Shown: positions 8,020 through 14,739, numbered from the stretch's first letter. The stretch is 64,000 nucleotides of DNA from Microvirga massiliensis (GCF_001006805.1 NZ_LN811373.1:1-64000); one strand, 5' to 3'. The notes: generated from the letters alone by a model not told the origin. Numbers and translations are program-made.

Positions 8020-8315
8020 CAGTGTGTACTCCTGGCGAGCTCAGCCTGCAGCCGCCGATCGAGCTCGAGCCGCAGCATGTCAGCCATCTGAGCGGTGATG
8101 CTCGAGACGACCTGCTCGCGCCTTGCGGGATCGCGGACGTACTCGGCCGAGATCGACGCGGCGACCACGGACGAGAGACAGGCTGAGACGATCACGATGA
8201 AGGCCGCGGGATCGTTCGGGTCCGCGCACTCGTGCAAAGCCTTGATCATCGCGCGCCGGATGATCTCCTGGGCGCGCTGGTGATCGACGACGCGTTCCTT
8301 TGAGCGCTTCCTCAT
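8019..8315 (-). CDS. Hypothetical protein
   Basis: A 98-residue protein starting MRKRSKERVVDHQRAQEII, mostly helical, with an Ala/Val/Ser-rich segment FIVIVSACLSSVVAASIS that could be a membrane-associated helix or the core of a helical bundle. The longer upstream frame is a shadow of the next gene, so I start at 8,315. Unknown function. Confidence 0.65.
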   Translation of the reverse strand: MRKRSKERVVDHQRAQEIIRRAMIKALHECADPNDPAAFIVIVSACLSSVVAASISAEYVRDPARREQVVSSITAQMADMLRLELDRRLQAELARSTH

Positions 8316-8317
8316 CG

Positions 8318-8587
8318 CTAGTCCATGAATGAGCGCGCCGCCGGCAGATCGCCGGGGCCTTGGGCCGGCTCGATCTCGCCGAACAGGTCGCCTGTGCGAC
8401 GCTCCTCGGCCGCGAGCCTCTCGAAATGCTCTGCAATGGCTTCCATCATCGCGATCTCGCGCTGGGCCGTCTGAGCATCGAGGCGACCGCCGTGAGAGAC
8501 GCGGCGCGGGTAAACCCGGTGCCGCCAACCGAGCTCGCGCCGCGCACACTTGGCGAGCTCGGCAGGCGTGAAGCGAGGCTCAGGCAT
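8318..8587 (-). CDS. Conserved hypothetical phage protein
   Basis: An 89-residue protein with the motif ARRELGWRHRVYPRRVS followed by a helix ending AEHFERLAAEE. I recognise the GWRHRVYPRRV pattern as recurrent in small phage proteins of unknown function. The start at 8,587 overlaps the zinc-binding protein gene by 8 bases. It may be a nucleic-acid-binding adaptor because of its basic centre. Confidence 0.65.
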   Translation of the reverse strand: MPEPRFTPAELAKCARRELGWRHRVYPRRVSHGGRLDAQTAQREIAMMEAIAEHFERLAAEERRTGDLFGEIEPAQGPGDLPAARSFMD

Positions 8588-8831
8588 GGGCTGTCCTGCG
8601 TAGGGCCACACGGAATGTCCCGAGAACATCGGCCACACATCCCCCACAGAGCAGGTAGACCTGACAGCCGTGGGGATCGAAGCCGTAGAGTGGCGCGTGG
8701 TTGGGAAGATCGCTCGTGTCGATGGAAACCTGGTGGAAGCGGTCCCACGGACGCGCGCTGTCATCCTTGGAGTCGAACAGTTCCGACTCCTCGCCGCAGC
8801 GGTCGCAGACGAGTTGCAGTTTCTCAGCCAT
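8580..8831 (-). CDS. Putative zinc-binding protein
   Basis: An 83-residue protein with a CDRCG knuckle at residues 9-13 and a CGGC knuckle around residue 63, enough ligands for one zinc site. Between them lies an acidic loop and HVPNHAPLYGF-like sequence. The ATG at 8,831 overlaps the previous gene by 8 bases. Function unknown; a zinc-ribbon adaptor is likely. Confidence 0.6.
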   Translation of the reverse strand: MAEKLQLVCDRCGEESELFDSKDDSARPWDRFHQVSIDTSDLPNHAPLYGFDPHGCQVYLLCGGCVADVLGTFRVALRRTAHA

Positions 8832-9294
8832 TGCGCCGCCCAGCCCTCGCCGGAGCATTGGGGTCGAAGATGTAGAGCCGATCGGCCGCGGCACACAGTT
8901 CGCGGTGGTGATCATCCACACGGCTCATCAACGCCGCGATCTCGTTGCGCTTGGCACGGATGAGCTCCATCACCGGCACGTTGACCGGCAATTCCCCGTG
9001 CTGCGGGATCCCGACATGAATGACCTCGTGCCGTTCCGGCGAGCCCGCGACCATCTCGAGCAGCGACGCCAGTTCGCGCTCCAGGCGGGGCAACGTCTCC
9101 ATCGCCTCCAACAGCCGCTTGACGGACTCGCCCATGGGCTGGTCTTCGTCGTGGATAGCCGACAGCAAAGGCGACTGTTTGGCCTCCGCGGGCTTGGCCT
9201 CGGATTTCGAGCGGATGGTCTCGACTTTCGGTCTCAGGATCTCGGCGATCCCCGTCGCCATATCCGACGGCTGGTTCTCCTGCGCAGCAAGCAT
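8824..9294 (-). CDS. Hypothetical coiled-coil protein
   Basis: A 156-residue protein with an N-terminal helical/linker region and a conserved centre, VNVPVMELIRAKRNEIAALMSRVDDHHREL, that forms a likely coiled coil. Nothing enzymatic is visible. It is the second gene of the leftward operon after the radical SAM gene, separated from it by 16 bases. Confidence 0.65.
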   Translation of the reverse strand: MLAAQENQPSDMATGIAEILRPKVETIRSKSEAKPAEAKQSPLLSAIHDEDQPMGESVKRLLEAMETLPRLERELASLLEMVAGSPERHEVIHVGIPQHGELPVNVPVMELIRAKRNEIAALMSRVDDHHRELCAAADRLYIFDPNAPARAGRRNG

Positions 9295-9310
9295 TCCTGG
9301 TCCTCACCTG

Positions 9311-10315
9311 TCAGTAGTTGAAGCGGAAAAGATTACCCTGCCGCTCGTCAGGGCCGTCACCGCGCCTGCGGTTGACGTCGTACTCCTCGAACGGAATCCC
9401 CGCCCGATAGAGACCTGTGTTCACCCAGCGCTGGAACGCCTTCAGCCGGCGGTAGCGCTCAGGATCCGTGGCTCGGATGTCAAAGACCATCGGATAAGGG
9501 AGGATTCCCCTCTCCGTCATGCGCCGGAAGCGATAGTGGATGCGCTCCCACGTCTCGCCCTTCGCGAAGCCAATGAGCATGAATGCCATGAGATGGCGCG
9601 GCGGGATGCCATGCGCCTCGAGGATGTCGACGCCCCGGAAGAACGTCTCCTCATCCTTGAGGTTGTCCCACGCGCAGTAGAGCCTCCGCCTGCGGAACTG
9701 GTCGTCGCGATACTCAATGCGCGCCAGCGCCGCAGCGACCTCCTCGTCGATCTTCCGGACGTTGATGCCCTGGTTGAAGCAGACCTTGTAGCCGCCCGCA
9801 CGGATCTCCTCGATGCGGTCCTGCCAGCCAGGCGCACCGAAGAAGTCGTTGTCCAAGAGATGGATGTGCTTCGGGTGCGGTTCGCCACGCCAGATCTGCG
9901 CGATCGTCGCCTCGGCCCGAGGCTTACCCTCCTTCCAGGGGACCACGCAGAACTTGCAACTGAGCCGGCAGCCGCGCTGCGAGAAGCCGATGCTCGCCTC
10001 AAAGCCGGGATAGAGCGAGTAGTCGAAGCCGCTCTCCGCAAAGCCCGGGAGCTGCTCGACCGTGAACGCCGATCTCGTGCCCGTGCCCCCGATGATCGCA
10101 TCCGGGAATTCCGCACGCAGCCGCTCCACCCGATCGGAGGAGAACTGGAAGATGGCACTGCCATAGACGGCGTCGTAGGATGGCTCGTCGAGATGCCGAT
10201 ACACCGACCTGGTGAAGCGGATCTCGTCTCCCCGGGCCCGATGGAAGGCTGAGAGGCGCATCAGGGCCAGGTTCGGCAGTTTCCCGTCGATTTGGGTAAG
10301 ACGCACGACGCCCAT
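9311..10315 (-). CDS. Radical SAM protein with B12-binding-like N-terminus
   Basis: A 334-residue radical SAM enzyme. The [4Fe-4S] motif is Cys116-X3-Cys120-X2-Cys123 in RGCRLSCKFC. Residues 1-105 look like a B12-binding-type Rossmann domain (PNLALMRLSAFHRARGDE, then AIIGGTG), an arrangement seen in methylthiotransferases and cobalamin-dependent radical SAM enzymes, but the typical DXHXXG cobalamin ligand is missing. The substrate is unknown; DNA, RNA or a virion protein are all possible. I use ATG 10,315 rather than an upstream alternative. It is the first gene of the leftward late block. Confidence 0.85.
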   Translation of the reverse strand: MGVVRLTQIDGKLPNLALMRLSAFHRARGDEIRFTRSVYRHLDEPSYDAVYGSAIFQFSSDRVERLRAEFPDAIIGGTGTRSAFTVEQLPGFAESGFDYSLYPGFEASIGFSQRGCRLSCKFCVVPWKEGKPRAEATIAQIWRGEPHPKHIHLLDNDFFGAPGWQDRIEEIRAGGYKVCFNQGINVRKIDEEVAAALARIEYRDDQFRRRRLYCAWDNLKDEETFFRGVDILEAHGIPPRHLMAFMLIGFAKGETWERIHYRFRRMTERGILPYPMVFDIRATDPERYRRLKAFQRWVNTGLYRAGIPFEEYDVNRRRGDGPDERQGNLFRFNY

Positions 10316-10390
10316 AGCCCCCAGGTGCTCGATTCGGGGCCATGATGGAGAAAGGCTTCCCCGAGGTAAACCCCTCAAAAATGCCTCTCA

Positions 10391-10408
10391 TGGGGTTTTT
10401 TTACCCCA
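10391..10408. promoter_or_regulatory. TGGGGT/ACCCCA hairpin
   Basis: A perfect six-base inverted repeat with a T-rich loop lies 76 bases upstream of the radical SAM start, in the gap between the leftward and rightward operons. It could be an operator half of the divergent promoters or a transcription boundary; the sequence alone does not decide. Confidence 0.35.
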
Positions 10409-10449
10409 CGTCCGCGATTCCTGACCCCCGGCGCGGTCGCGGTTTCCCC

Positions 10450-10498
10450 AACGTCATTCCTTAACGTCACCCGGTATCCCCTAACGTCAACGACGTTG
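10450..10498. repeat. Three AACGTCA direct repeats plus a palindrome
   Basis: AACGTCA occurs at 10,450, 10,463 and 10,483, and the last copy runs into the palindrome CAACGACGTTG (10,488-10,498). Spacing is 13 and 20 bases. Such clustered direct repeats between divergent operons are typical of operator sites for a phage regulator. Confidence 0.45.
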
Positions 10499-10499
10499 G

Positions 10500-10860
10500 C
10501 ATCGGCTCGAGGCCTGGCACGCTCGCTCCTGGCGTGCCGCTCGAGGCCTGGCACGCTCGAGGCCTGGCAATGCTCGAGAGGCTCGAGAGGCTCGAGGCCT
10601 GGCAATGCTCGAGCACATGAGGCTTGCAACGCTCGAGAGGCTCGAGGCTTGGCGTGTGCCGCTCCTGGCACGCTCTAGCGCTACAGCTGCAAAGCGCTCG
10701 AGGCCTGGCACATTAGAGCGTGTGTGCTCCTGGCGTGCCGCTCGCTCCTGGCGTGCCGCTCGCTCCTGGCGTGCCGCTCCTGGCGTGCCGCTCGAGAGGC
10801 TCGAGGCTCGAGCGTTACAGCTGCAAAGCGCTCGAGGCTCTAGCGGGGAAACCTGCTAGG
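10500..10860. repeat. Word-repeat array 1
   Basis: About 360 bases built almost wholly from short recurring words: GCTCCTGGC, GTGCCGCTC, CTCGAG, AGGCCTGGC and TAGCGCT. A 24-base segment around TACAGCTGCAAAGCGCTCGAG is present at about 10,680 and again at about 10,813. No frame through it is a credible gene. The words GCTCCTGGC and GTGCCGC are the same as in the leaders of the following genes. There is no fixed repeat/spacer rhythm, so it is not CRISPR. Confidence 0.8.
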
Positions 10861-10900
10861 GGCTGCATAATGCGATTTTGGGGAACGTGCCGCTTGCAGC

Positions 10901-10916
10901 GGGGAACGGATTCCCC
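10901..10916. promoter_or_regulatory. Putative operator GGGGAA-N4-TTCCCC
   Basis: A perfect inverted repeat of GGGGAA and TTCCCC with a four-base centre lies 71 bases upstream of the first rightward gene, with another GGGGAA at 10,880. TTCCCCACC also occurs twice in the repressor control region (32,412 and 32,487), so this may be a repressor operator for the early promoter. That link is inference. Confidence 0.4.
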
Positions 10917-10947
10917 TACACAAATTGCGGGCGACGCGAGTCGCTCG

Positions 10948-10986
10948 CTCCTGGCAGTCGTGCCGCACCTAAGAGGATCTAAGCCG
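10948..10986 (+). promoter_or_regulatory. Start-associated leader, copy 1
   Basis: CTCCTGGC followed by AGTCGTGCC and a Shine-Dalgarno AGAGGA, directly before the ATG at 10,987. It belongs to a family of about twelve leaders in 10.9-17.9 kb. Confidence 0.6.
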
Positions 10987-11070
10987 ATGCATGATCTAAT
11001 CCCGTTCGTTTCGTTCAACTTGTTCGGCCTGGCGTTCATTGGCGCCTTGTCGCTTATCGCGTTCGCCTAA
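10987..11070 (+). CDS. 27-residue membrane micro-protein
   Basis: This frame encodes 27 residues, MHDLIPF then a hydrophobic stretch ending LSLIAFA, enough for one membrane span. It is preceded by the recurrent leader with an AGAGGA ribosome site. The micro-protein at 12,605 has the same length, the same hydrophobic character and the same AGTCGTGCC leader variant. Function unknown. Confidence 0.6.
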   Translation: MHDLIPFVSFNLFGLAFIGALSLIAFA

Positions 11071-11091
11071 TCCTGGCGTTTCCCTCTCTCG

Positions 11092-11130
11092 CTCCTGGCA
11101 ATCGTGCCGCTCCAAAAAGGATTCCAAGCA
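11092..11130 (+). promoter_or_regulatory. Start-associated leader, copy 2
   Basis: CTCCTGGCAATCGTGCC, then AAAAAGGA as ribosome binding site, immediately before ATG 11,131. Confidence 0.6.
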
Positions 11131-11997
11131 ATGGCCACACGTAAAGCAACAAAAGCAACCGCTCCTAAGGCGAACAAGGCGAAAGCGCCAAAGGCGAAAA
11201 AGGTTTATACCGCCGCTGATATTATCTTCGATCTTTCCAAGCTTGATCCGGAGTTGCGGAAAGATATTGAGGAGAATTGGTGTCACTTGTTCGCCAAGTT
11301 TCCGGAGAGGCTAATCCGGATCGAATCCGACGCTAAGACTATCAAAGGCGAAAAAATCGGATTCATGACGGCGATTCTGTATATGGCGCCGCATGCCATT
11401 AGTGGCCAGAATCTTTGCGCTCTAGCGCTCCTGGCACGTTGTGCGGATCCATGCCTAAACCTTTCCGGACGTGGCACGTTTGACGTCAATCAAATGGCAC
11501 GCTTGCGGAAAGCGCTCTATTGGATCCAGTATCGCGAGCGTTTCCTAAAGCAATTGCACAAGGAAATTAGACTCGCGAAAGCACAAGCGGAGAGGCAAGG
11601 CTTCATTCTGCTAGTTCGCTTGAACGGAACAACCGATATCCTTTGGGAGCGCTATGGTGTGCCGCAAGCGCATGCCGATATCCAGTTTTACGATTACACA
11701 AAGATTCCTAATCGTAACGTGCCAGCGAACTATGATCTAACCTTTAGCTATTCTGGCGTGCCGCAATTCGCTCCTTTCGTCCGTAGGGCGATTGAAAAGC
11801 ACATGCGCATTGCGGTTGTTTTCCGCTCGCGTGCCGCGGTTGAGCATTATCTCACGTCCGGAGAGACGTTTATGGGCATGCCAGTCGTTGACGGCGATGA
11901 TACGGACGTGCGCCATTTGGATCCGCAAGCGGCGGTTGTTGCGCTCTATGCCAAAGGCAAGGCGATTACAGATCAATCCGGATTCGTTGTCGGATAA
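11131..11997 (+). CDS. Gene product 88 (GP88) domain protein
   Basis: A 288-residue member of the phage GP88 family, first named in mycobacteriophages. Recognisable blocks are YMAPHAISGQNLCALALLARCADPCLN with clustered cysteines, ARLRKALYWIQYRERF, VRLNGTTDILWERYG, IQFYDYTKIPNRNVPANYDLTFSYS, and a C-terminal VVDGDDTDVRHLDP segment. The biochemical function is not established; the Cys set suggests metal binding. Residues 2-24 form a Lys/Ala/Pro-rich histone-H1-like tail, an unusual extension. The ATG follows a leader repeat; an upstream in-frame CTG/TTG is ignored. Base composition is lower in GC than the late genes. Confidence 0.85.
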   Translation: MATRKATKATAPKANKAKAPKAKKVYTAADIIFDLSKLDPELRKDIEENWCHLFAKFPERLIRIESDAKTIKGEKIGFMTAILYMAPHAISGQNLCALALLARCADPCLNLSGRGTFDVNQMARLRKALYWIQYRERFLKQLHKEIRLAKAQAERQGFILLVRLNGTTDILWERYGVPQAHADIQFYDYTKIPNRNVPANYDLTFSYSGVPQFAPFVRRAIEKHMRIAVVFRSRAAVEHYLTSGETFMGMPVVDGDDTDVRHLDPQAAVVALYAKGKAITDQSGFVVG

Positions 11998-12052
11998 CGT
12001 GTGGCCATATTCTGCAGCGTTCCATAGCGAGCGCTGCAGCAATGGCCACACG
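11998..12052 (+). promoter_or_regulatory. Covarying hairpin, copy 1
   Basis: It begins directly after the GP88 stop codon. The outer stem pairs 11,998-12,008 with 12,042-12,052; the inner stem pairs CTGCAGCG (12,012-12,019) with CGCTGCAG (12,032-12,039). A second copy at 12,498-12,550 changes C12,015-G12,036 into T-A and keeps pairing. It lies just upstream of a leader repeat. Confidence 0.65.
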
Positions 12053-12065
12053 CGAGCGTGTGCCG

Positions 12066-12104
12066 CTCCTGGCGATTGTGCCAGGTAACCGAAAGGCGAA
12101 TCCA
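12066..12104 (+). promoter_or_regulatory. Start-associated leader, copy 3
   Basis: CTCCTGGCGATTGTGCC followed by CGAAAGGCG before ATG 12,105. Confidence 0.6.
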
Positions 12105-12320
12105 ATGCGCACCTATACCGTTATCCATTCCGCACCTTGGCACGATTCCCCAGCTGGATATTGCGCAACTGTCGAGGCCTCGAATCCTCGAGAGGCTTTA
12201 GCGCTCGCGATTGCAGAAGATCTAGGGGAAACGCCAACGCCAGAAGAATCCTCGAGCGTGACTCTAATCGCGATTTTTGAAGGCAAGGTGCGTTTCCTAA
12301 ACGATCAATTCCCCTACTGA
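12105..12320 (+). CDS. Small hypothetical protein
   Basis: A 71-residue protein starting MRTYTVIHSAPWHDSPAGY. The pattern of an initial beta strand, then ASNPREALALAIAEDLGE and a final strand ending VRFLNDQFPY resembles small alpha/beta proteins related to the DUF1902/HicB-like fold, without catalytic residues. The start follows the leader repeat with GAAAGG at good spacing. Unknown function. Confidence 0.65.
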   Translation: MRTYTVIHSAPWHDSPAGYCATVEASNPREALALAIAEDLGETPTPEESSSVTLIAIFEGKVRFLNDQFPY

Positions 12321-12341
12321 ACCGCGCGAAAGGCGAATCCC

Positions 12342-12494
12342 ATGCCAAAGATTGACCAAGTTACCGCGCTGTATCGTTCTCGAGGCTATACGGTCCAAAA
12401 GACGTTTCCTGGCGAATATGTCTTTTTGTTCAATCCGGAAACGCTCGAGCGTGTGCGTATCTATTTCAACGGATCCATTCTCGAATACCGCTAA
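12342..12494 (+). CDS. 50-residue hypothetical protein
   Basis: Starts MPKIDQVTALYRSRGY and ends VRIYFNGSILEYR; the frame is preceded by GCGAAAGGCGAATCCC, the truncated form of the recurrent leader. Alternating polar and aromatic residues suggest a small beta-rich domain. It is followed at once by the second covarying hairpin, mirroring the GP88 gene. No family recognised. Confidence 0.6.
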   Translation: MPKIDQVTALYRSRGYTVQKTFPGEYVFLFNPETLERVRIYFNGSILEYR

Positions 12495-12497
12495 CGC

Positions 12498-12550
12498 GTG
12501 TGGCCATATTCTGTAGCGTTCCAATGCGAGCGCTACAGCAATGGCCACAT
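12498..12550 (+). promoter_or_regulatory. Covarying hairpin, copy 2
   Basis: Outer stem GTGTGGCCAT (12,498-12,507) with ATGGCCACA (12,541-12,549); inner stem CTGTAGCG (12,511-12,518) with CGCTACAG (12,531-12,538). Compared with copy 1 a C-G pair has become T-A (12,514 with 12,535). It follows a stop codon and precedes a leader repeat, as copy 1 does. Confidence 0.65.
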
Positions 12551-12566
12551 GCTCGCGTGTGTGCCG

Positions 12567-12604
12567 CTCCTGGCAGTCGTGCCATTCATGCGAAAGGATT
12601 CCCC
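12567..12604 (+). promoter_or_regulatory. Start-associated leader, copy 4
   Basis: CTCCTGGCAGTCGTGCC, then GCGAAAGGA before ATG 12,605. The variant is the same as in copy 1, which also precedes a 27-residue membrane peptide. Confidence 0.6.
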
Positions 12605-12688
12605 ATGTTGCGCTTTATCCTCGAGGCAACCGGAGAGCTAATAGCGTTGGCGTTGTTCGCTAGCGCTATTGGCTTGTTTGCGCTCTAG
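12605..12688 (+). CDS. 27-residue membrane micro-protein
   Basis: The frame starts MLRFILEATGELIALALF and is hydrophobic to its last residue. Its length equals that of the 10,987 micro-protein. The ribosome site GAAAGGA and the leader repeat support the start; a longer upstream frame runs through the hairpin and is rejected. The stop lies at the beginning of the second word-repeat array. Confidence 0.6.
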   Translation: MLRFILEATGELIALALFASAIGLFAL

Positions 12689-13163
12689 CGCTCGCTCCTG
12701 GCGTGTGTGCTCGAGCGTGTGTGCCGCTCCTGGCGTGCCGCTCGCTCTAGCGCTCGCTCCTGGCGTTTAGCGCTCCTGGCGTTGGCGTGTGCCGCTCGAG
12801 CGCTCGAGCGTGTGTGCTCCTGGCAATGTGCCGCTCCTGGCGTTGTTCCGTTCTAGCGCTCGCTCCTGGCGTGCCGCTCGCTCGAGAGGCTCGAGCGTGC
12901 CAGGCCTGGCGTGTGTGCTCGAGCGTTCCAAGCCTCGAGGCTCTAGCGCTCGCTCCTGGCGTGCGTGCCAGGCCTCGAGAGGCTCGAGCGTGTGCCGCTC
13001 CTGGCGTGTGCCGCTCCTGGCGTTGGCGTGCCGCGCTAGCGCTCGCTCCTGGCCAGGCCTGGCGTGTGCCGCTCGCTCGAGAGGCTCGAGGCCTGGCGTG
13101 TGCTCCTGGCGTGTGCCGCTCCTGGCGTGTGTGCCAGGCCTGGCGTGTGCTCCCATCAACCGC
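12689..13163. repeat. Word-repeat array 2
   Basis: About 475 bases composed of the same words as array 1. I count about 13 copies of GCTCCTGGC, many CTCGAG and AGGCCTGGC units and several TAGCGCTCGCTCC units. No plausible gene; the repetitive Ala-Pro-Gly-Val or Arg-Pro-Gly-Thr frames are by-products. It ends just before a leader copy at 13,164. Confidence 0.8.
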
Positions 13164-13194
13164 GGCACGCGTGCCGCATCATGAGGCTTAAACG
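13164..13194 (+). promoter_or_regulatory. Start-associated leader, degenerate copy
   Basis: GGCACGCGTGCCGC and a GAGG Shine-Dalgarno precede ATG 13,195; it is the weakest of the leader family and touches array 2. Confidence 0.4.
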
Positions 13195-13359
13195 ATGAGT
13201 CAACCGCATTACCACGTAGCCAAGTCAGGCAAGGTTTGGATTGTCTCGAGAGTCGATCAATCCGCCCACATTGGGCGCCTCGACTCACGAAAAGAGGCTT
13301 TGCAAGTTGCGCGCATGCTGGCTGGCTGGCGTGGCAAGGTAACGACCAGCAAAGCCTAA
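13195..13359 (+). CDS. DUF2188-like small protein
   Basis: A 54-residue protein starting MSQPHYHVAKSGKVWIV and containing RLDSRKEALQVARML. The pattern of a YHV strand, a W-x-V strand and a short helix opening with a Lys-Glu-Ala turn is that of the DUF2188 family of small phage and bacterial proteins with unknown function. It fills the space after array 2. Confidence 0.6.
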   Translation: MSQPHYHVAKSGKVWIVSRVDQSAHIGRLDSRKEALQVARMLAGWRGKVTTSKA

Positions 13360-13420
13360 TCCCTCCCCCCGTAGTGGCGACGCTGGGAGTCCCCCCGCGG
13401 CGCCGCTCATCCCTCCCCAT

Positions 13421-13449
13421 GGCGATTGTGCCACTCGAAAGGACGACCA
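13421..13449 (+). promoter_or_regulatory. Start-associated leader, copy 5
   Basis: GGCGATTGTGCC then CGAAAGGA before ATG 13,450. Confidence 0.6.
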
Positions 13450-13761
13450 ATGCAATTCCGCGCGAAAGCAATGCACAGCGGCAAAAAGGCGATTCTCATG
13501 CTCCCGGATCGCAAAAAGACTCCCGGGATTCCGCTCGGCGAGACTCCCGTTATGGTGAACGGACGCGAGCTAATCGCCAGGTTTGCAAAGATTGCCGTCA
13601 ACGTGCTCCTGGACGAGGGCGCAAACGTCCTGACTCCTACCCTGCAAGGCATGTTTGGTCCGGACGCAGGTATGCCCGGGACTCGGTATTTCGTGGAGTT
13701 CCTCGAGATCGATGGTCGCTTGCATATGCGGCCATACGTTCCCGAATCCGACGCTAGCTAA
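13450..13761 (+). CDS. Hypothetical protein
   Basis: A 103-residue protein starting MQFRAKAMHSGKKAILMLPD. The C-terminal half, VNVLLDEGANVLTPTLQGMFGPDAG, ends in a beta strand FVEFLEIDGRLHMRPYV. I see no family signature. The ATG at 13,450 is set by the leader and GAAAGGA; an upstream alternative lies 8 codons earlier. Confidence 0.65.
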   Translation: MQFRAKAMHSGKKAILMLPDRKKTPGIPLGETPVMVNGRELIARFAKIAVNVLLDEGANVLTPTLQGMFGPDAGMPGTRYFVEFLEIDGRLHMRPYVPESDAS

Positions 13762-13877
13762 TCCCCCCCCGCGGCGGAGGCGCCAAGCCTCCCGTTGCCC
13801 TGTAGTGCGCTCCTGGTGGAGCGCATCGGCAGAGCAATTGCTCTGGATGCTGGCGCATGCCCGCATCATCCCCGCGC

Positions 13878-13906
13878 GGCGATCGTGCCGCCTGAAAGGT
13901 AGGACA
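13878..13906 (+). promoter_or_regulatory. Start-associated leader, copy 6
   Basis: GGCGATCGTGCCGCC then TGAAAGGT before ATG 13,907. Confidence 0.6.
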
Positions 13907-14299
13907 ATGAAGCAACCGACTCCCGATATGGTGGAGGCTCTAAAGACCTTTGCCGCCCGCTACGGCCGCACCTGGCGCACAGACCTCGTGTGCCGATGGA
14001 TGAACGGACGAGACGATTATGAGCCCGAGGGCCCTACCCTGCGCGCAATCCGCAACAACCTGGGCCCGGTGTGGCTCGATTCCTACTGCCTGATTGGAGT
14101 CGATCGCCTGACGTTTGCCGCGGTTCATCGTGAGCTAGCGACTCTCGAGATCGTCATCCGCAAGAGGGATTCCGCAGGCGAATTCCGCGTGAACTATCGA
14201 GGGGGGGACGAGGCGACTGCCTCCTATACTCCCGACCTCGAGGATGCTCTGGGCACTGGCCGCGCCATGGCCGCAGAGCGGGACCGGCGCCAGGCTTGA
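13907..14299 (+). CDS. Hypothetical protein
   Basis: A 130-residue protein starting MKQPTPDMVEALKTFAARYG. WRTDLVCRWMNGRDDYEPEGPTLRAIRNNLGP resembles phage proteins in which a helical N-terminal part is followed by a short beta-rich end. No catalytic motif. The start is given by the leader with GAAAGG. Confidence 0.65.
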   Translation: MKQPTPDMVEALKTFAARYGRTWRTDLVCRWMNGRDDYEPEGPTLRAIRNNLGPVWLDSYCLIGVDRLTFAAVHRELATLEIVIRKRDSAGEFRVNYRGGDEATASYTPDLEDALGTGRAMAAERDRRQA

Positions 14300-14310
14300 G
14301 AGGCTCCACC

Positions 14311-14589
14311 ATGTCGAGACGATTCAACGTGTGCTGCCCCCGCTGCGGCGGCACTGGGCGCTACGATCGTGGCGCATGCTTTGAGTGCCGCGGGCGCAGG
14401 TTTGTCCTGCGCTCCCGCAAGCCTCGAGGTGAACCCGCCAGGGTCCGCGCGACGGTCGACGGTCGACGCCTCGTGTATGAATTCTATGGGTTCACGCAGG
14501 AGCAGGCGCAGGAAGCGCTGACCATCCACCTCGAGGTAACCGGCCACACCATGCGGCGAGACTTCGAAGGCAACCCGACAGGCGCCTGA
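14311..14589 (+). CDS. DnaJ-type zinc-finger-like protein
   Basis: A 92-residue protein. The N-terminus CCPRCGGTGRYDRGACFECRGRR has two CXXC knuckles with Gly-rich spacing, closely resembling one DnaJ cysteine-rich module (CxxCxGxG). The rest is basic and ends GNPTGA. I start at ATG 14,311 after GAGAGG; a TTG five codons upstream is the alternative. A nucleic-acid or protein adaptor is likely; the partner is unknown. Confidence 0.65.
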   Translation: MSRRFNVCCPRCGGTGRYDRGACFECRGRRFVLRSRKPRGEPARVRATVDGRRLVYEFYGFTQEQAQEALTIHLEVTGHTMRRDFEGNPTGA

Positions 14590-14739
14590 GGGCCCCAGCT
14601 GTAGCGGCGCCCGGTGTAGCGGCGCCGCACACAATCGAACCATCCCCCCGTAGGGGCACGCAGGCGCAATCGCGCAGGCGCAGCTCCCCTGCGTCCTGGC
14701 CCCTGTAGGGGCATCATCCCAGATTGAGGAGCGCACACG
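14590..14739. other. Short gene-free gap with small palindromes
   Basis: The gap holds two GTAGCGGCGCC repeats, CCCCGTAGGGG and GCCCCTGTAGGGGC. The last is a perfect hairpin with a short loop just upstream of the next ribosome binding site, so it could be an attenuator or operator. No gene seen. Confidence 0.4.

Noticed and set aside
9311..10315. QueE of a 7-deazaguanine pathway
   Set aside because: The cluster is CX3CX2C with an N-terminal B12-like domain, not the QueE form CX14CX2C.
10375..10860. Frames encoding Ala-Pro-Gly-Val or Arg-Pro-Gly-Thr repeats in array 1
   Set aside because: They exist in several frames on both strands as a by-product of the word repeats and have no ribosome binding site.
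10500..13163. CRISPR array
   Set aside because: Repeats have no constant length and no spacer-sized unique intervals; no cas genes nearby.
12767..13471. 234-codon minus frame over array 2
   Set aside because: Repeat translation only, overlapping the better supported plus genes at 13,195 and 13,450.
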